NCBI GenBank assembly: GCA_008711295.1
Contig: VUYV01000146.1
Coordinates: 1,821,086-1,885,085, forward strand
Origin: Anarhynchus alexandrinus
Taxonomy: Eukaryota; Chordata; Aves; Charadriiformes; Charadriidae
Direction: 5' to 3'
Length of the DNA: 64,000 nucleotides
The notes below the pieces were generated by a model, which was not told the DNA's origin, did not search any database, and saw only the letters and a list, made by a program, of their open reading frames with translations. The position numbers and the translations under genes were made by a program. Positions 1 to 12,999 of this stretch are shown here, one piece after another (within the stretch, counting starts at the first letter, position 1; the number at the start of each line of letters is the position of its first letter).

Positions 1-284
1 ACATTTTATTTCACAACATTACATTGATTGCTGAAACCATCTAGCAAGACAAATGGCAGAGGGAATAAAGATCACAGAATTACAGCACTCAAATCAGTTC
101 TCCAGGGTACACTCTCTAGCCCTAAAGATGAGAACAGACCCATCTGTTCCAAGTTGTTTTGCATTCCATGGTCCACAGTGTTAATCAGATATGTCTAGTC
201 AAGTGTCCTATGTGACTATACACACCATCAGTGTGCACTTAAACAGCAAAGTGATAGAAAACTGGAGTATTAATTCAGCCTGCC

Positions 285-1830
285 CATTCAGTCCATTGCT
301 GAATGGGGCAAGGGACCTGGTGAAAAATGACAAGGAAGTCGCTGAGGTATTCAAAACTTTCTTCACCTCAGTCTTTACCAGTAAGACAGGCCTTTGGCAA
401 TCTCAAGCTCCTGAGACCACAGGAACAATCTGGATCAAGGAAGACTTATCCTCGGTGTAGAAGGACCAAGCAAAGGAGCACTTAAACAAACTGGACATAT
501 GTTAAGTCCATTGGGGCCTGACTGGTTGCACCCACAAGAGCTGAGGCAGCTGGCTGACACCACTGCAAGGCCACTCTCAGTAATCTTTAAAAGGTGACAA
601 TGATTGGGAGAGAATCCTGAAGACTGGAATGGAACAAGTGTCACTCCTATCTTCAAGAAGGACATGAAGGATGATCCAAGGAACTGCAGGCTTGGCTAGC
701 CTAACCTCAGTCTCTGGGAAAGTGATGCGGCAACTAACCCTGGAAACAATTTCCAAACACATGATGGAAAAGAAGATGATTGAGAGTTGTCAACATGGAT
801 TTATGAAGGGGAAATCATGCTTATCCACCCTGATAGCCTTCTTCAGTGAACTGACTAGCTTAGTGGCAAAGGGAAAAGCAGTGGATGTTGCTTATCTTGA
901 CTTTATAAGGCTTTTATCATGGTCTCCCATCACATCCTCATAAAGCTTACAAAGCATGTGTTAGGTAAGTGGACAGTGAAGTGGATTGAAAACTGGCTGA
1001 ATGGCTGGGCTCAGAGGCTTGTGATCAGCTGTACCAAGCCCACTAGGAGGCAAGTCACCACCACTATACCCCAGGGGTTGATACTGAGGCCAATACTGTT
1101 CAACACCTTCGTTAACAACCTGGATGATGGAATGAAGTTTCATCAGCAAGTTTGCAGGCAATAAAAAACTGTGAGGAGTAACTGATAAACCAGATGGTTG
1201 TGCTGCCATTTAGAAGTGGAAGAAATGGGCCAAGAGGAATCTCAGAAGTTCAACAAGGGGAAATGCAAACTCCTGCACCTGGGAAGGAATAATCCCAGGC
1301 ACCAGTACATGCTGGGGGCTGACTGGCTGGAAGACAGCTCTGCAGAGAAGGACCTGGGGGTTCTGGTGGACAGCAGCTGACCAGCTAGACAGCCAGCAAT
1401 GCAACCTCATGGCAAAGGTGGTCAACAGCATCCTAGGCTGCATCAGAAAGAGTTGCCAGCAGGTCAAGGGAGGTGATCCTTCCACTCTGCTTTGCACCAA
1501 TGAGGCCACATCTGGAGCTCTGTCCCCATTTCTGGGCTCCCCAGTACAAGAGAGACATGGACTTGCTTGAGCAAGTCCAGCACAAGGCCATAAAGATGCC
1601 TGGAGCATGACTGGGACTGGAGCATCTTTCATAGGAGTAGGGGCTGAGAGAGCTGGTACTGTTCAGCCTGGAGAAGAGAAGGTTCAGGGGTATACTATCC
1701 CTGTGTATAAAAAATCTGAAGGGAAGGAATGAAGATGAGAGAGCCAGTCTTCTCTCACTCTTCTGCTCACATGAGGAGAAAAGGACAGAACTGGGTTTAA
1801 AAGGCAGTTGAGCAGCACAGAGCAGCACAG
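285..1830 (+). mobile_element. CR1 LINE fragment, reverse-transcriptase part, degenerate
   Basis: Pieces of the CR1 ORF2 protein are readable in order across several frames: the pre-RT linker (valkNDKEVAEVFKTFFTSVF-like), HGFMKGKSCLSTLIAFF and DVAYLDF of the RT fingers and palm, then IPQGLILRPILFN, then the thumb region ([22 protein letters not shown]). Frameshifts and stops break it throughout. The 3' tail repeat is not visible, and the right edge near 1830 is approximate. Confidence 0.85.
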
Positions 1831-4800
1831 GATTTAGTTACCAATACAGCTACAGATTCCAGGTGTGACTTGTTCATACCACGCAGACAAAAAAGTAAAG
1901 CAACTGTAAACTCTTCTTTCCTAGCAGATTGCAAATAGCATCGGAGTAATTGGTTTCTGATTCAAGTGTGGACTATGTTCAACTTAATTATATTGGACAC
2001 AAATACTATGGAATATAGCTAAAATGGATGCATTTGGATGAGGGATAATGTGGATGCTATTACTGAAGAGCTTTATACAGGAACAGTTTAATCCCCTTCT
2101 TCACAGGTACATTTTAATAACCAGTCAAGCTTTAATGAGGATTACATTTAATTATTCTGGTATAGTCTAAAGCAATCCAACACCTATTCACATAAACCCA
2201 GGTTCAAGGGCACTATTTTCTACCACAGAAAAAGCCATGCACTAAGATACTGCAAGTGCCTGCACATCTGAATAGCTTCATACACCTGAATAATTCCATT
2301 GCCCTCAACACTTGCAGGACTGGAACCCAATAAGTTGATCACAGACAAAACAATCTCTAGTTACTCTCTCTTGAGCAAATAGACTTCAAAAGATTGAGGA
2401 AGAAAAAAACACAAAAAAGTTACGGAACAATTCCAGTCCTACAGAGTTAAGATCATGTTAATCCATCTTCTCCATAACAAAATCTTTCTAATGTGAAAAG
2501 GAGGAAGTTTCTCACTATTTCTGTGAGTGCCACTGAAACAAGTCTAAATAAATCTTCTCCCTTCAACTCATGGCAGAGCCTGGCTCTGCTATTATTTGAA
2601 TGAGGAGGGTGCAAGGTACTTAAAAGAAATGCCTGAGATAAGAAAATCTGCAAATCAATGCCCTAACTGAAAACCATTTGAATTCCTCACATAGTACACA
2701 TACTGTACAGAGCAAACATTTAAGTGCATGAGGGAAACATTAAAAAACTGCAACACTGTCTTTTAACTATACCCATTACTTTAACTATATCCATGCCAGC
2801 CATAAAAGTAAACTTTAAGGAAATACTGCAGAAATGTGTGTGGTGTGGAAGAGCTAGAGAAATCTGAATCTGTATCTATCTAATAGATCAGATATATTAC
2901 AGTCATTCTCATACTGGTCCAAACACAGAAAAAGCTGACTGCATAAACCCATGATTTAGGCCATATTCCTACTGAAATCAGTGGTGCTTGTTTACTCAAG
3001 TATTACGAAGATTGACTGTTTACCGAAGTATTATAAAGATTGATGTTAAGCCTTAAGCAATGATTTCAATATATAATAAAGTATATTACTTTGTCTTAAC
3101 TATTATCCAAGAAAAAGGCTATATTAGTTGAAGGTAGGTTGGTCAAACTAATGTTGTACATCTAAAGACTACTACAGCCTTCCCAGAAACACAACTTTCA
3201 TTAGAATAAAAGCAGGTGAATCTCCTGAAAGCAGCATCTGTAAGACAAAATATCATAAGTGCAACAGTCATCTCATCTCTGCACATGAACCTGCAGATGC
3301 TTCCCAATTATACTGCAGGTTGAGATGACTCTGCTACTGTATGGGAGAGGCTGATGCATTCCCTGCAGGCATGGGAATTATGATCACAAGCTTAACTCCA
3401 TATGCTTCCTTGTTTTCGTGCCTCTATGTCTGTTCCTCTGATAGCAGACTATATAGGGGAGTCACTGGACTCCAGTTACCAAGATCTTGGGGGCAGGAAG
3501 GGGAGTGGTACTCCTGAAATAGCCTAAAATCTTCTCCCACTCTAATGCAATCTCAGCTACGTGCAAAGAGTTAATCTAAAGCATTTACACAGCAAAGTCC
3601 TCTCCTTTTCCCAAGAATAACAGCATTCGCTTGAAGAAATGGACAAAGACTTGATTTTTCCCTGTTTCAGGCCTTGGACTGTTGCTATTACCTTTAGAGC
3701 ACTGAACGCTGCGTGAGGAAAGGACTGCCACCCCGTTTGCAGATGCAGCATTTCTTTAAATACCCAGTGTTCACAGGTGTAAATTACTAAACTAAGAGTC
3801 AAAAGCCATTGGCAGCAGACATGTGATCTGCAGAAAGAACTCAAACTCTGTACAACTCTTCCCAGGCTAGAAACAAGTGTATCTGAAAGGCACTTCCCAT
3901 GAAAGCAGCTTTGTTTATATTTCAATTAAAAACAAGCTTGCTGAATATTTCAGCTATGTCCTCTCTATTGTCTGATGCAGAGTCCACACTCAACAGTCAG
4001 CTGTTAACCCTGTATCTCACGGAATCATTAACTCAGGGCAACCTCATAGCTTCTACAGCATTTCTGTATGCATGGTATGAATCCCCCTGGCACGTTTGCC
4101 GCAAAGCATCGGCGCTTCTTGCTGCAGGCCCCTACTAAATCTATTTGTGAGAACACTGACAATGTAAAAGTGCAGCTCCCTACTTTAAAAAGTGACATGA
4201 CAAAACCAGGATTATTCACGTTCATGTCTCTTCATGTACCCGGGTCAGACCTGCATATCTATACTTATCACCGATCACTGATCATCAACTTTAGAGGCAG
4301 AAAGTAAGAGAGGAACTGGACTCTTTCCATCATGCACTCTGAAAAGTGACATTCAGGAAGATAACGAATACTAGCATGCCCATATGCAAGGCAGAAAAAT
4401 ATTCAGCTCACTCTTTTACTGTTCCACTTGGCAGCAAATGGCAAATACTTGTAAAAGTTGCAAGCCTCTTTCACTTATAAGCAGAAACTCCTGGATGTAC
4501 CTAGGACACAGCTATATAAAGCAAGATGTTATAAACTAACTTATATTTTAATCCACTAAAGCCATTAAAACATAAAAGAAAGAAGAACCCTGAAAAAAAT
4601 CCAGAAAAAAAACGCCAGTGGCTTAACACATGCAATGGTCCAGATAAAAGATACGTAAAAATGTTCTTTTTCCTCTTTCTTGTAGCAGCTGAAGGGCAAA
4701 ATCACCTCAGCTTTGGAGACAACGCTCCAACAAAGGCAGGGAAGTGAAACGAGCAGTCATTCCACTATCATACCTTGTATTTTAGCAGCTTCTCATACGT

Positions 4801-7800
4801 TTCCATCTTTGTAATCCTTTTTGTGAGAAGGTGACAGCTAACCTGCTGTGCATGAGCTTGAAAACTCCAGTCAAGATCCTCAGTTACATCTCTTGGGGAA
4901 AGGGAGCTCTAAGTCACTGTTCTGCCCCCAAAACCCTGAGCTGACCACCCCCAAGCTATCTCAGGCCAGCCTAAAAGCTGAATGGACACAGAAAAGCATA
5001 TTGCTCTAAAGTAAGCCAAAGTAACCAAGCCACTGGTAGCCCTGAAGAGCAGCAGAAGGATAAGAAGTTTTGTGCAGTACTTTTAAATTTCACAGTCTAT
5101 TTCTTGATCCATGTTTTGATGGCTTCAACAATGATGAAAAAATCCAGCCTAACAAAGACTTGCAAGAAGTCAGGTGTGGCTGTGAAACATTCCTATTATC
5201 AACACACTCATTCAGAAGTTCCTCTGCTTCCACCTCTCACTGTTCACATGAACAGCTGATGAGCCCATTCCTTTAGACAGATTTCCTGACAAACTCATCT
5301 ACAAAGACAGAACTGAAGGCATCTAGGAATGCAATGGAAGAGCATTCAGTATCTCCTCTACACAACAGAAGTATTTTTTGGGGTTTGGATGGTTGCATTC
5401 CACTAAGGATTTGATATTTCTCATTCTCCCAGGACTCACCTTGGACTGGTCCTACCAGACAAGCATTCTCAAGATCTTCTTCCCTTTGAAACATTTCTAA
5501 AAAAAGGCACACAGTACTCCCCAGCATTCACCAGAAACCCCATGGCACTTTGCAGCTTGGCATTCACCTGGCTCCAATTACCATTTGGAGTTTACATTAC
5601 TGCCAATGTAAACTCCACCACAGTGCTGAGCTGTTGATGTCTCCTTCCCACATCTAGGGAACTGTAAGAGTTTCTATGACAACAGCTTCTGCTGATAAAA
5701 CTTTATTTTATCAAGGAGACCAAAGGTGAAAAGATGGTAACTTCCCTTTTCCAATATTAAATTTTATTATTCATTAAGCAAGTTACTCCGCCATTCACCT
5801 GAATGTCTTGCAGAAGATTTAGGCTGAACTCAGAGCCGAGATGTTACACATACAAGGAAAGGCAGATCAAGGATCAAAGAAAACCCTAGCCTTTAGTATT
5901 AAACATCAGAACACCCTATCTAGAGACACAGTGGATAGATCCATGGCTTGAAGTATATCAGTAACACAAAAAGTAACTAATGAAGATCTTAAGCACATTT
6001 TATGAAAGCAGTTTGTTTAGATATGTTACTTTCTCAACCTCAAACTCTACAAAAGGAAAGAAGTGGAGAAAGTTTTACCATGGAAACAATCAATGAAAGC
6101 AAAACCACCAACAAGCAAAGCACAGAGCTAATGATACAGAGTAGGCACAATTTTGTTCTTCTGAGACATTTTGCCAGTATTTCAGCAAAGGAAATGCTGA
6201 TGGAAAGATTAGCTGGAAAGCCACAGTTTTGAAGAAAAATTTTGAGCCAGGAAGAGAGCTTCAGTGGAAGGAAGGTACTGATGTGCAACGTCCAGCGACA
6301 GCTAACTGGTCTGGATGAAGTGAAAAGGAACAAAAAATTACAACTGCACAGTGCAAGTATGGAGTAGCAGAGGCTTATGCTACTATGTAATGCCAGAAAC
6401 CCTGAAAACCATGAATTCATGACAAAAGGATTTGGCTCCCTGGAAAAAGAGTCCCTCCAGCAGCTGACAGAGTGCTAACAACAGAATTGGCACCAGTGAA
6501 GCTAAGGAGCTCCTTAGCAACCTCTACAGAGCTCACAGGGAAGGCCAAAATTAAAATCCCTGCATATGGAAAAAGGAGACACAGCAAGATGGCTCACTTG
6601 AGCCAGTTTACAAACTAACAGCCAGTTTACAAACTAACGCCTTTCCAAGTCCATTAGCATTGTAAGGTTCTTACTGGGTAGCCATCTTCCCTTTCACTCT
6701 CTCTCCTGCTTTTCCAAATGCTAAGGTGCCAAAATTAGTAAGAGAGACTGAGATAATGCTGAAACTCTCTCTTGCTTTCAGTCAGTCTGCAAACTGTTGA
6801 CTTTACTGAAACTTTGACCTTTTATACTTGCTATATTCTGCTTTCAATTTCACAAAAATACAGTGAATCAAATTATCCCCTTCCATGAAACCCATCAACT
6901 TTGGTTCCACCATTCCTTCCTTTCCATAGAACATGTGGAAATCAGTGAAAGATACTTAAGATCTTGTTCTATATAACTTCAGCTGCCAGGGAAGGAAATA
7001 ACTTTATTACCTCTTTTGCACAGTATATGCTATACTTTCCAACACAAGTTGTTCCACCTCTCACTTAGGGCTAAATTTCCCCGAGCTGTTGCTGCTAGTG
7101 AGCTTCCACCATTATTTCTGAAGTGCTTCAAACAAAGAGCTCTGAGAACAACAGCTAATTTACTGTATTACTGTTTCTTTTGGTTGTGAAGAGTTAAAAC
7201 ATAATTAAGCCAACCTAAGCCATACACACTGAAAGCAAAATCCCTAACAAGCCCAGGCACCAACAAAACACCTTCCTGTTTATCGTCCTCAAAAAATAAG
7301 TTAATTGCTTAATGCTCTTCACATTTCTGATAGGATAGATTTGGAGGGTTTCTATTTCAGAAAACAGGTATCTGCTAAGAAACTTTCCGAATAACAACTT
7401 GTAGACAGAGATAATGATTGTCATCATTAGCTTGCTTTTCCTTCATGCAATCTCCCCCCAGAACCTGCAGCAACCAAATGCTGAACCAGCACTTTGTCAT
7501 TTAGCCTACCATAGTCACCAAACTATATAAAAGTCTCCACTGCCATGGAGCTCTGAGGGAGCAGGAAAAACATTTTCTACAAGGACATTTTATAAATAAA
7601 CTGGATTTTATACTGTAAGATTAGTCAGCTATTTTACTGACTTTGACTATAGCAACAGAACCCATGCTTTTCCCAGTATTTTTTCAAAACTCTAATTTAT
7701 TTAGAAAAAATAGATACTCCTAGAATACTAACAGTTTTTATCTTCTTTTCATGTTTTTTGGTTTTTACTTCACCTTAGACGGAAAACCAAAGACATACCA

Positions 7801-7994
7801 ACTAAGAGTATAAAGACCCTGTTTTGCTCAGGTTATGTCCCCCTCCCACAATGGAATATTATCAATTCACAAGAAATTTGGAAATCCACTTTTTTAGTTT
7901 TCTTAAGAAAATCTGAGAACTTAAAATAAGGGTTAATGTCCACACCAGTGATTCCGCTTCACTGAACCACACTGATAACTAGAAAAGGGTTAAT
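1831..7994 (-). other. TNS3 intron sequence, nothing recognised
   Basis: AT-rich unique sequence. The open frames are short and show no protein family signature. It is presumed intron after the probable fifth TNS3 exon. No SH2 or PTB coding segment of tensin is visible here. Confidence 0.6.
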
Positions 7995-8815
7995 ATTAAG
8001 CCCATCTTCAAGAATGGCAATAACAAGACCTTGGTGAACTCAAGGACTGGACCAACAGAAATATTATTTAAGAGCAACACAAAAAAAAAATAAAATCTGT
8101 ACCTGGGGTAGAACAAGACCTTACAACAATACAGGCTGGGATCCAACTGCTAATTAGCAGCCCTGCTGAAAAGGATCAGGAGTCGCAGTGGGTATCAGAC
8201 TGAAAGAGAGTCTTCACTTTGCTCTCATCCCAAATGAGGCATACTGAGCTATACCAGGAGGAACATGGCCAGCAGATCAAAGGAAGTTGGTTATTACCCC
8301 TCTGTATTTGGTGCTGGGAAAGCTTCACCCTGATTACTAAACTCAGTTTTAGGCCACCAGTTCAGGAAGATGAGAAGCTAAAAGGGAGCCAGTGGAAGGC
8401 TATGAAGATGAGCAGGGGCCTTGCTCACACAACCCATGATGACAGGATGATGAGCTGGGATTGTTTAGTCTGGAGAAGAAAAGCAACTAGGTGGGGAATC
8501 TAAAAGCAGCCTAAAACTACTAGAAGAGTGCATCTTCTCTACCAGAAGAGACAACAGAGCCAAATTCTTCTCAGTAGTGACAGACAAAAAGGTTTTGGGG
8601 AATTCTCACTAGAAATCAAAAAGAGCTTTGTTACTACGGGCAGTGCAATGCTGGAAGAGGTTAGCCAGGGTTGTGGTGGAACCACCATCGGGAGGTGTTA
8701 TCCTGACTCAGACAAAGCAGGATCCAGTACTTGTGACAGTCCTGTTCTGAGTCACAGGTTGGACTACACAGTCCTAGAGGGGCTTCCTAAACATCATTTC
8801 TGTCTTTCTATGGTA
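7995..8815 (+). mobile_element. Old CR1 3' fragment
   Basis: Heavily mutated matches to CR1 occur in order: gcccatcttcaagaatgg, tctgtacctggggtagaac, tacaggctgggatccaactgc, gctgaaaaggatcaggagtc, attgtttagtctggagaag, and ggttggactacacagtcctagaggggcttcc as the 3' end. The divergence marks an older subfamily than the 40-kb and 60-kb copies. The edges are approximate. Confidence 0.7.
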
Positions 8816-8847
8816 ACATTAGACTCTTCTGCATTAGGAAATTAACA

Positions 8848-9115
8848 CAGTAATTTCCAAACTTTTTTATTTGCATACCCCATCAAGAAGAAAATTTTGA
8901 ACACTCACCCCCAATATACAAATTTAATATGTATTTAATATGAATAAATACATGCATTAAAAAATATCAAGTATATTTTTATATATATTAAATATATGTA
9001 TTTAATTATGAATCGTATACGTGTACTACTGAAGTTGTAATATTTTCTTCCCACATCCCAATAGATCATCCTATTCATCACCTGGGGTGCACATACCCTA
9101 CTTTGGAGACCACTG
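8848..9115. mobile_element. hAT-like non-autonomous DNA transposon (MITE)
   Basis: The element starts CAGTAATTTCCAAACTT and ends (reverse complement) CAGTGGTCTCCAAAGTA, imperfect terminal inverted repeats of the hAT/Charlie type. It contains gcataccccat and its counterpart gggtgcacatacc just inside the ends, and a TA-rich centre (about 8920-9010). The 8 bases on each side (aattaaca and gtctaaca) match at 5 positions, consistent with a decayed 8-bp target duplication. There is no transposase ORF. Confidence 0.65.
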
Positions 9116-11975
9116 GTCTAACACACTGACAGAAAAAAAGAGCATGCAATTAAAGGATAAAAAGTGGGGGGTTTAGTTTTGGGGTTTTTTTTGTGGTGTT
9201 TTGCTGTTGTTTTTTTTAAATGGATGGAATAGGGGCATTTTCTCTGTTGGCCTGGAATCTGCTGTGTTTCATGCACATCCATAAACTCTCTTCACAATTG
9301 CCTATTGTGAAGAGAAGGAGAATGTGTCATAAGCCAAAACCATATACCATCATGTAGGCAGCTGCAGTTCCCCCACTTTTCAAAACCCCACCAATAACAA
9401 ACAGATACAACCTAACAGGGTTTTTTCATGCTTGTGAAGGAAAAGACAAAGTTACTATTGGTTGGAGATTCTGCTAATGCCTGTTTGAGTGGATCAACTC
9501 TCTGCAAGTAACTGAATCAGTTGGGCTGAACTGGAGAAGCTATGAAGATGGTGGCTCTAGCATCCACATACTAACCTCTCTGCACTAGAAAGGTCAGCTT
9601 CAGTTGCTTCATTAAACAGTACTAAGAAAGATCTCAGTGGAATACGTATTATGTGCTTGGCTCTTACAGGAAACACAACAATGTGGTGGGTGTCAACCTG
9701 GGAAATAAAACAATATACCTGGAGAGGCAGTAAAGACTGACTCAGATGTCTGAGACATTTATTTGGTGGATGAAATAACACATTAAACACCTAAACCCCA
9801 AACTGCTAGTAATTAAAGCTAAGCTATGCTGCAGTACTGAAGGCTTCTAACTTCATGCGGTTATTTATTGTGTGCATTTAGAAAGTGTTCACTGTGTTTT
9901 GGGAACATTTCAAATGCAGTCAGAATAAAAAAATCCATTCTTGCCTTATGCCTTAAAGTGGATTGTAAATCATCCATGTTGCCCCTTGAGGGGCCATGTT
10001 GCTCCCTCCTTGGCACAGCAGCTCTCCCCAGCAAGCACTGGGTGAGCAAGGCTGGCACTTTGCCACCTCCACCGGAGATTCTGGTCTGCTGGCAAGATGC
10101 ATGACAAGAACGGGTGCACACTGGGGCATTCCTGTGCTCAGGCAACTTCTAGCTCCCATAATGGCCCACTGGGGCTCCTGCCAGTAACAAACAAATGCAG
10201 CCTCTGAAGCTGTGCCAGAGGTTAGCTTATCTCCAGGCAACCCTAGGATCAGGGAATTAATTGCACTTACTCTCTGCCCCTGTCGGAACAGGGAGAAGCA
10301 TCAAAAGGATGATTTACCAGACACCACTTTCCCCCACCCACAGTCCCTGCACTGAAGATCTTACTATCTGGCTTCTTTTCTACTGAGGAAATAGCCATTC
10401 TATTGACAGACCCTTACACCGTTTTACCAGACGCTTGGTATCATACATTCATTCAAAAATACCAAAATACAAATAACTCATATTTGCTTAATAGAATTTG
10501 CAATACAGCATCTTCAAAGCAGTAAAATTCTTATCACACCTTTCTGAAGGACTTTCTTATACTTATTTGTTTTATTTTCCCAAATAATACCAGGAAAAAA
10601 AAAAACTTCCCCAGGGACTAAAGCAATCAGTTGCACATGTCTTCTCATGCATTTTAAAAGATCTTGCAGATGCTCTGCTATTGACTTTAAGCATAGCTTT
10701 GCTGTCTTAGGAATGCAAATCAGCTGCAGAGGCATGTCCTCAAGCCATCCAGGTCACATGCAAACATAAAACGTGACATTTATTAAAACACTCTTTAGGA
10801 GAGAGCCACTGTCAGTCCATAATGCATAAACAAGAGCACTACTACTCTGCCTTTAAGTACAGCAGATCATTCAGTGATGAACAAAACCAAATCCAACAAA
10901 ACACATAATTATTAACATGCCCACACTAAGTTTTCACAGCAAATTGGTTAAGTGGCTTTAGAGACAGCCAATTCCATTCTTATCGTGGTTTATCTCATAA
11001 TGGAATTTCAGATATTCACGTTGCTGAATACGACCATTTTCAACAAATTGTAAAATTAAATTGCAATAGTTTGGGGGGGGGGGGGAACACTAGGAATCAG
11101 AACTGTACAAACCTTCAAAATGAATAGTAATAATTTTTCAGGCAGAATGCCCTGAAAGACCAAGCACCTTTCAAGAAAATGTAGATGTTGGCCTAGGTTG
11201 TCTGTGCTGAACTGAAAAACACAACTCATGTCTGCTGACAAATCCACTGCAAAGCCAGTGCAAAGGGGGCAAGGGTGGATGTAAGGGGCGCAAACTGGAG
11301 CAAATACTGAGTGAATGAAGAAGGGACTGAGCTTGAGTGGGGCTCACTTTCTGGCATTCCTGGAAAGCAAGCAACAAGACATCAGTGAAATTTCCAATTT
11401 CGTGGTGTGATCCTATCTACTCTTCCTAAGGCAAAAAAGAGGGTGTTTGAACTCCCCTTTTCCTGTCTCAGTCCAGTTCCCTGGTGCCAGTAGGCATCAG
11501 AGAGGGACAAGTATGCAGCTTTTGATGTCTGAGGAGTACTAATGGAAGCAATCAAACTGATGTACAGACTTTCTACCAAAAGTCTCACTTTGGTCCTGCT
11601 CTTCTACTGTCAGAATAATTCTGCCTAAATGGGACCCTCTTCAATCTGTTCACTTTTATGGAGCCACTTGCCTGTAACAAATGGCTGAACCCAGCTCACT
11701 GAAGCCTGAATACCAAAAGCCAGAGCTGCTTTTTAATTTTGAAGTAGTATACCTAAACCATTTTTATTTTAGAACCAGCAAAGGAACTGAGTTTTCAGAA
11801 GGTGCTTTGAATGATCTGGAATTGAAACAGGTAAAACAAACTCAGTTCTGTTTATCTTCAGCATTGTTCAGTATCGTGTAACAGGACTGAGAAGTGAAGC
11901 TATTAGGTGTTTTCTTGGTCTTGTCTCTTAGGAATTGTAATTCAGTAACTCTCCTTTTAGGGTTGCAGTCCTTAC
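9116..11975 (-). other. TNS3 intron sequence, nothing recognised
   Basis: Unique sequence with a GC-richer patch at about 9970-10240, where open frames on both strands show no recognisable domain. AATAAA on the minus strand at 11763-11768 could serve an alternative 3' end of the probable fifth exon. Confidence 0.55.
11073..11085. repeat. Run of 13 G
   Basis: Homopolymer tract (C13 on the TNS3 sense strand) in intron sequence about 900 bp downstream of the probable fifth exon. Confidence 0.9.
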
Positions 11976-12130
11976 ACAAGCATCTGCTACTACTGACTGA
12001 ACAGAAAAATTGTTTGCATTAAGGCTGTAAGAATCACGCTCTTTAAAGTATTCTGGTGCATCCTGCACATCACACTGTGTAGTAGTTGGCTGCTCTAAGA
12101 CTGTATTATATTTTGATGGAAAATTCAGAT
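11976..12130 (-). CDS. TNS3: Probable tensin-3 exon (diverged linker segment)
   Basis: This is a 155-nt candidate exon inside an unusually long open frame (about 120 codons, roughly 12290-11928). The acceptor is strong (TGCTCTCGCTTTCTTACTCCAG) and the donor is GCTTGT followed by GTAAGG. The first two bases complete the codon left by the 28148-28231 exon, giving Asp, and the exon ends on a full codon. The peptide runs from DLNFPSKYNTVLEQP to FSVQSVVADAC. Its end loosely resembles human FQQAFASSC at the equivalent place, and the distance from the SSP motif is similar. Homology is weak by eye, so the call rests mainly on phase, splice sites and position. If the donor is skipped, the frame runs 15 codons further to TAA at 11928-11930, with AATAAA on the same strand at 11763-11768. 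It could then be an alternative terminal exon. Confidence 0.6.
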
Positions 12131-12824
12131 CTGGAGTAAGAAAGCGAGAGCATTTTACATGTACTCCCTGAATTAGAAGAATTACTCTGCCAGTGCTAGT
12201 GGCACAATACACTGTTTTTCTCATTAGGCAAGAAAGCAGGAAAACTATGTGATATTCCTTGTTCAGGAAAGGCTTACGTTTACAAAGTCAGCTCATTTTT
12301 CATGATTTTGAAAGGAAATTTAACGCCGCTATAACATTACTTGGAACTCCTCGGGGGAGGAAAAATAATCAGCCTGGACAAAGTTTTTGTACACGGTCAG
12401 CAATTATATATGTTCCAGGCAGTCCCCCATGTCTCCTACTTTGAAAAAAACCCCACCACCACGCACAAAAAAATCAGAAGTCCTCCTCAGCAGAAAAATA
12501 ATTTCACAAAGCTAATGAACCCTGCCTCATGCACCCTGTCACTCCGTTAACGATCACAGGAAATACGCTCATACTGACAAAACTCTTGTTTGCAAAGCTC
12601 TTCCATTTCTCTGGGGACTCCAAATGTTGCTACATAGCCACACAAGGAATAATTCTTTCCCCTACTTCTTTTCTTCAGAGTTTGCAACCAACACAGAAGC
12701 ACTCCACATGCTCTGTGAAACCCCCCCGCCCTCCCCTCGGTCAGCTCTGACAGTGCACCGCCGAAGCAGCTCGTCGTGTGCTTTATTTAACCCCCGCCTT
12801 CCCCCACCTCTCGCACCCCAGACA

Positions 12825-12849
12825 AACACACATACACACACACACACAC
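12825..12849. repeat. (CA)n microsatellite
   Basis: A short, slightly interrupted CA tract lies between the CpG-rich block and the probable fifth exon. Confidence 0.85.
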
Positions 12850-12983
12850 CAGAGCGCAGATCACGTTTCACTGCCGCTGCGCGGTGCTAGGAACGCGGCC
12901 AGTGAAACACAAGCCCCACAAAACGAGTTTTCAGACTGAGGAAAACGCACAAAAAGAGGGAGAGCAGGAAACCAAGAACCTAC

Positions 12984-12999
12984 CTATGGAAGCCATCAT
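12984..12999 (-). CDS. Candidate alternative first coding exon, short tensin-3 isoform
   Basis: Minus-strand reading gives ATG ATG GCT TCC ATA G followed by GTAGGT, a near-consensus donor. The second ATG has A at -3 and G at +4, a good Kozak context. The 16-nt coding part leaves one base, so it joins the acceptor at 12130 in frame (MMASI, then D from the split codon, then LNFPS). The intron would be 853 bp. The 5' UTR would lie in the CpG-rich block above it. A short uORF (ATGAGAGAG...TGA) overlaps the start codon. The product would be a tensin-3 lacking the PTP/C2 region and the first half of the linker, similar in layout to tensin-4 (cten). This is an inference from sequence signals; I know of no transcript. 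Confidence 0.45.

Noticed and set aside
9953..10240. 95-codon minus-strand frame in a GC-richer patch
   Set aside because: Overlapped by equally long frames on the other strand; no domain and no tensin similarity.
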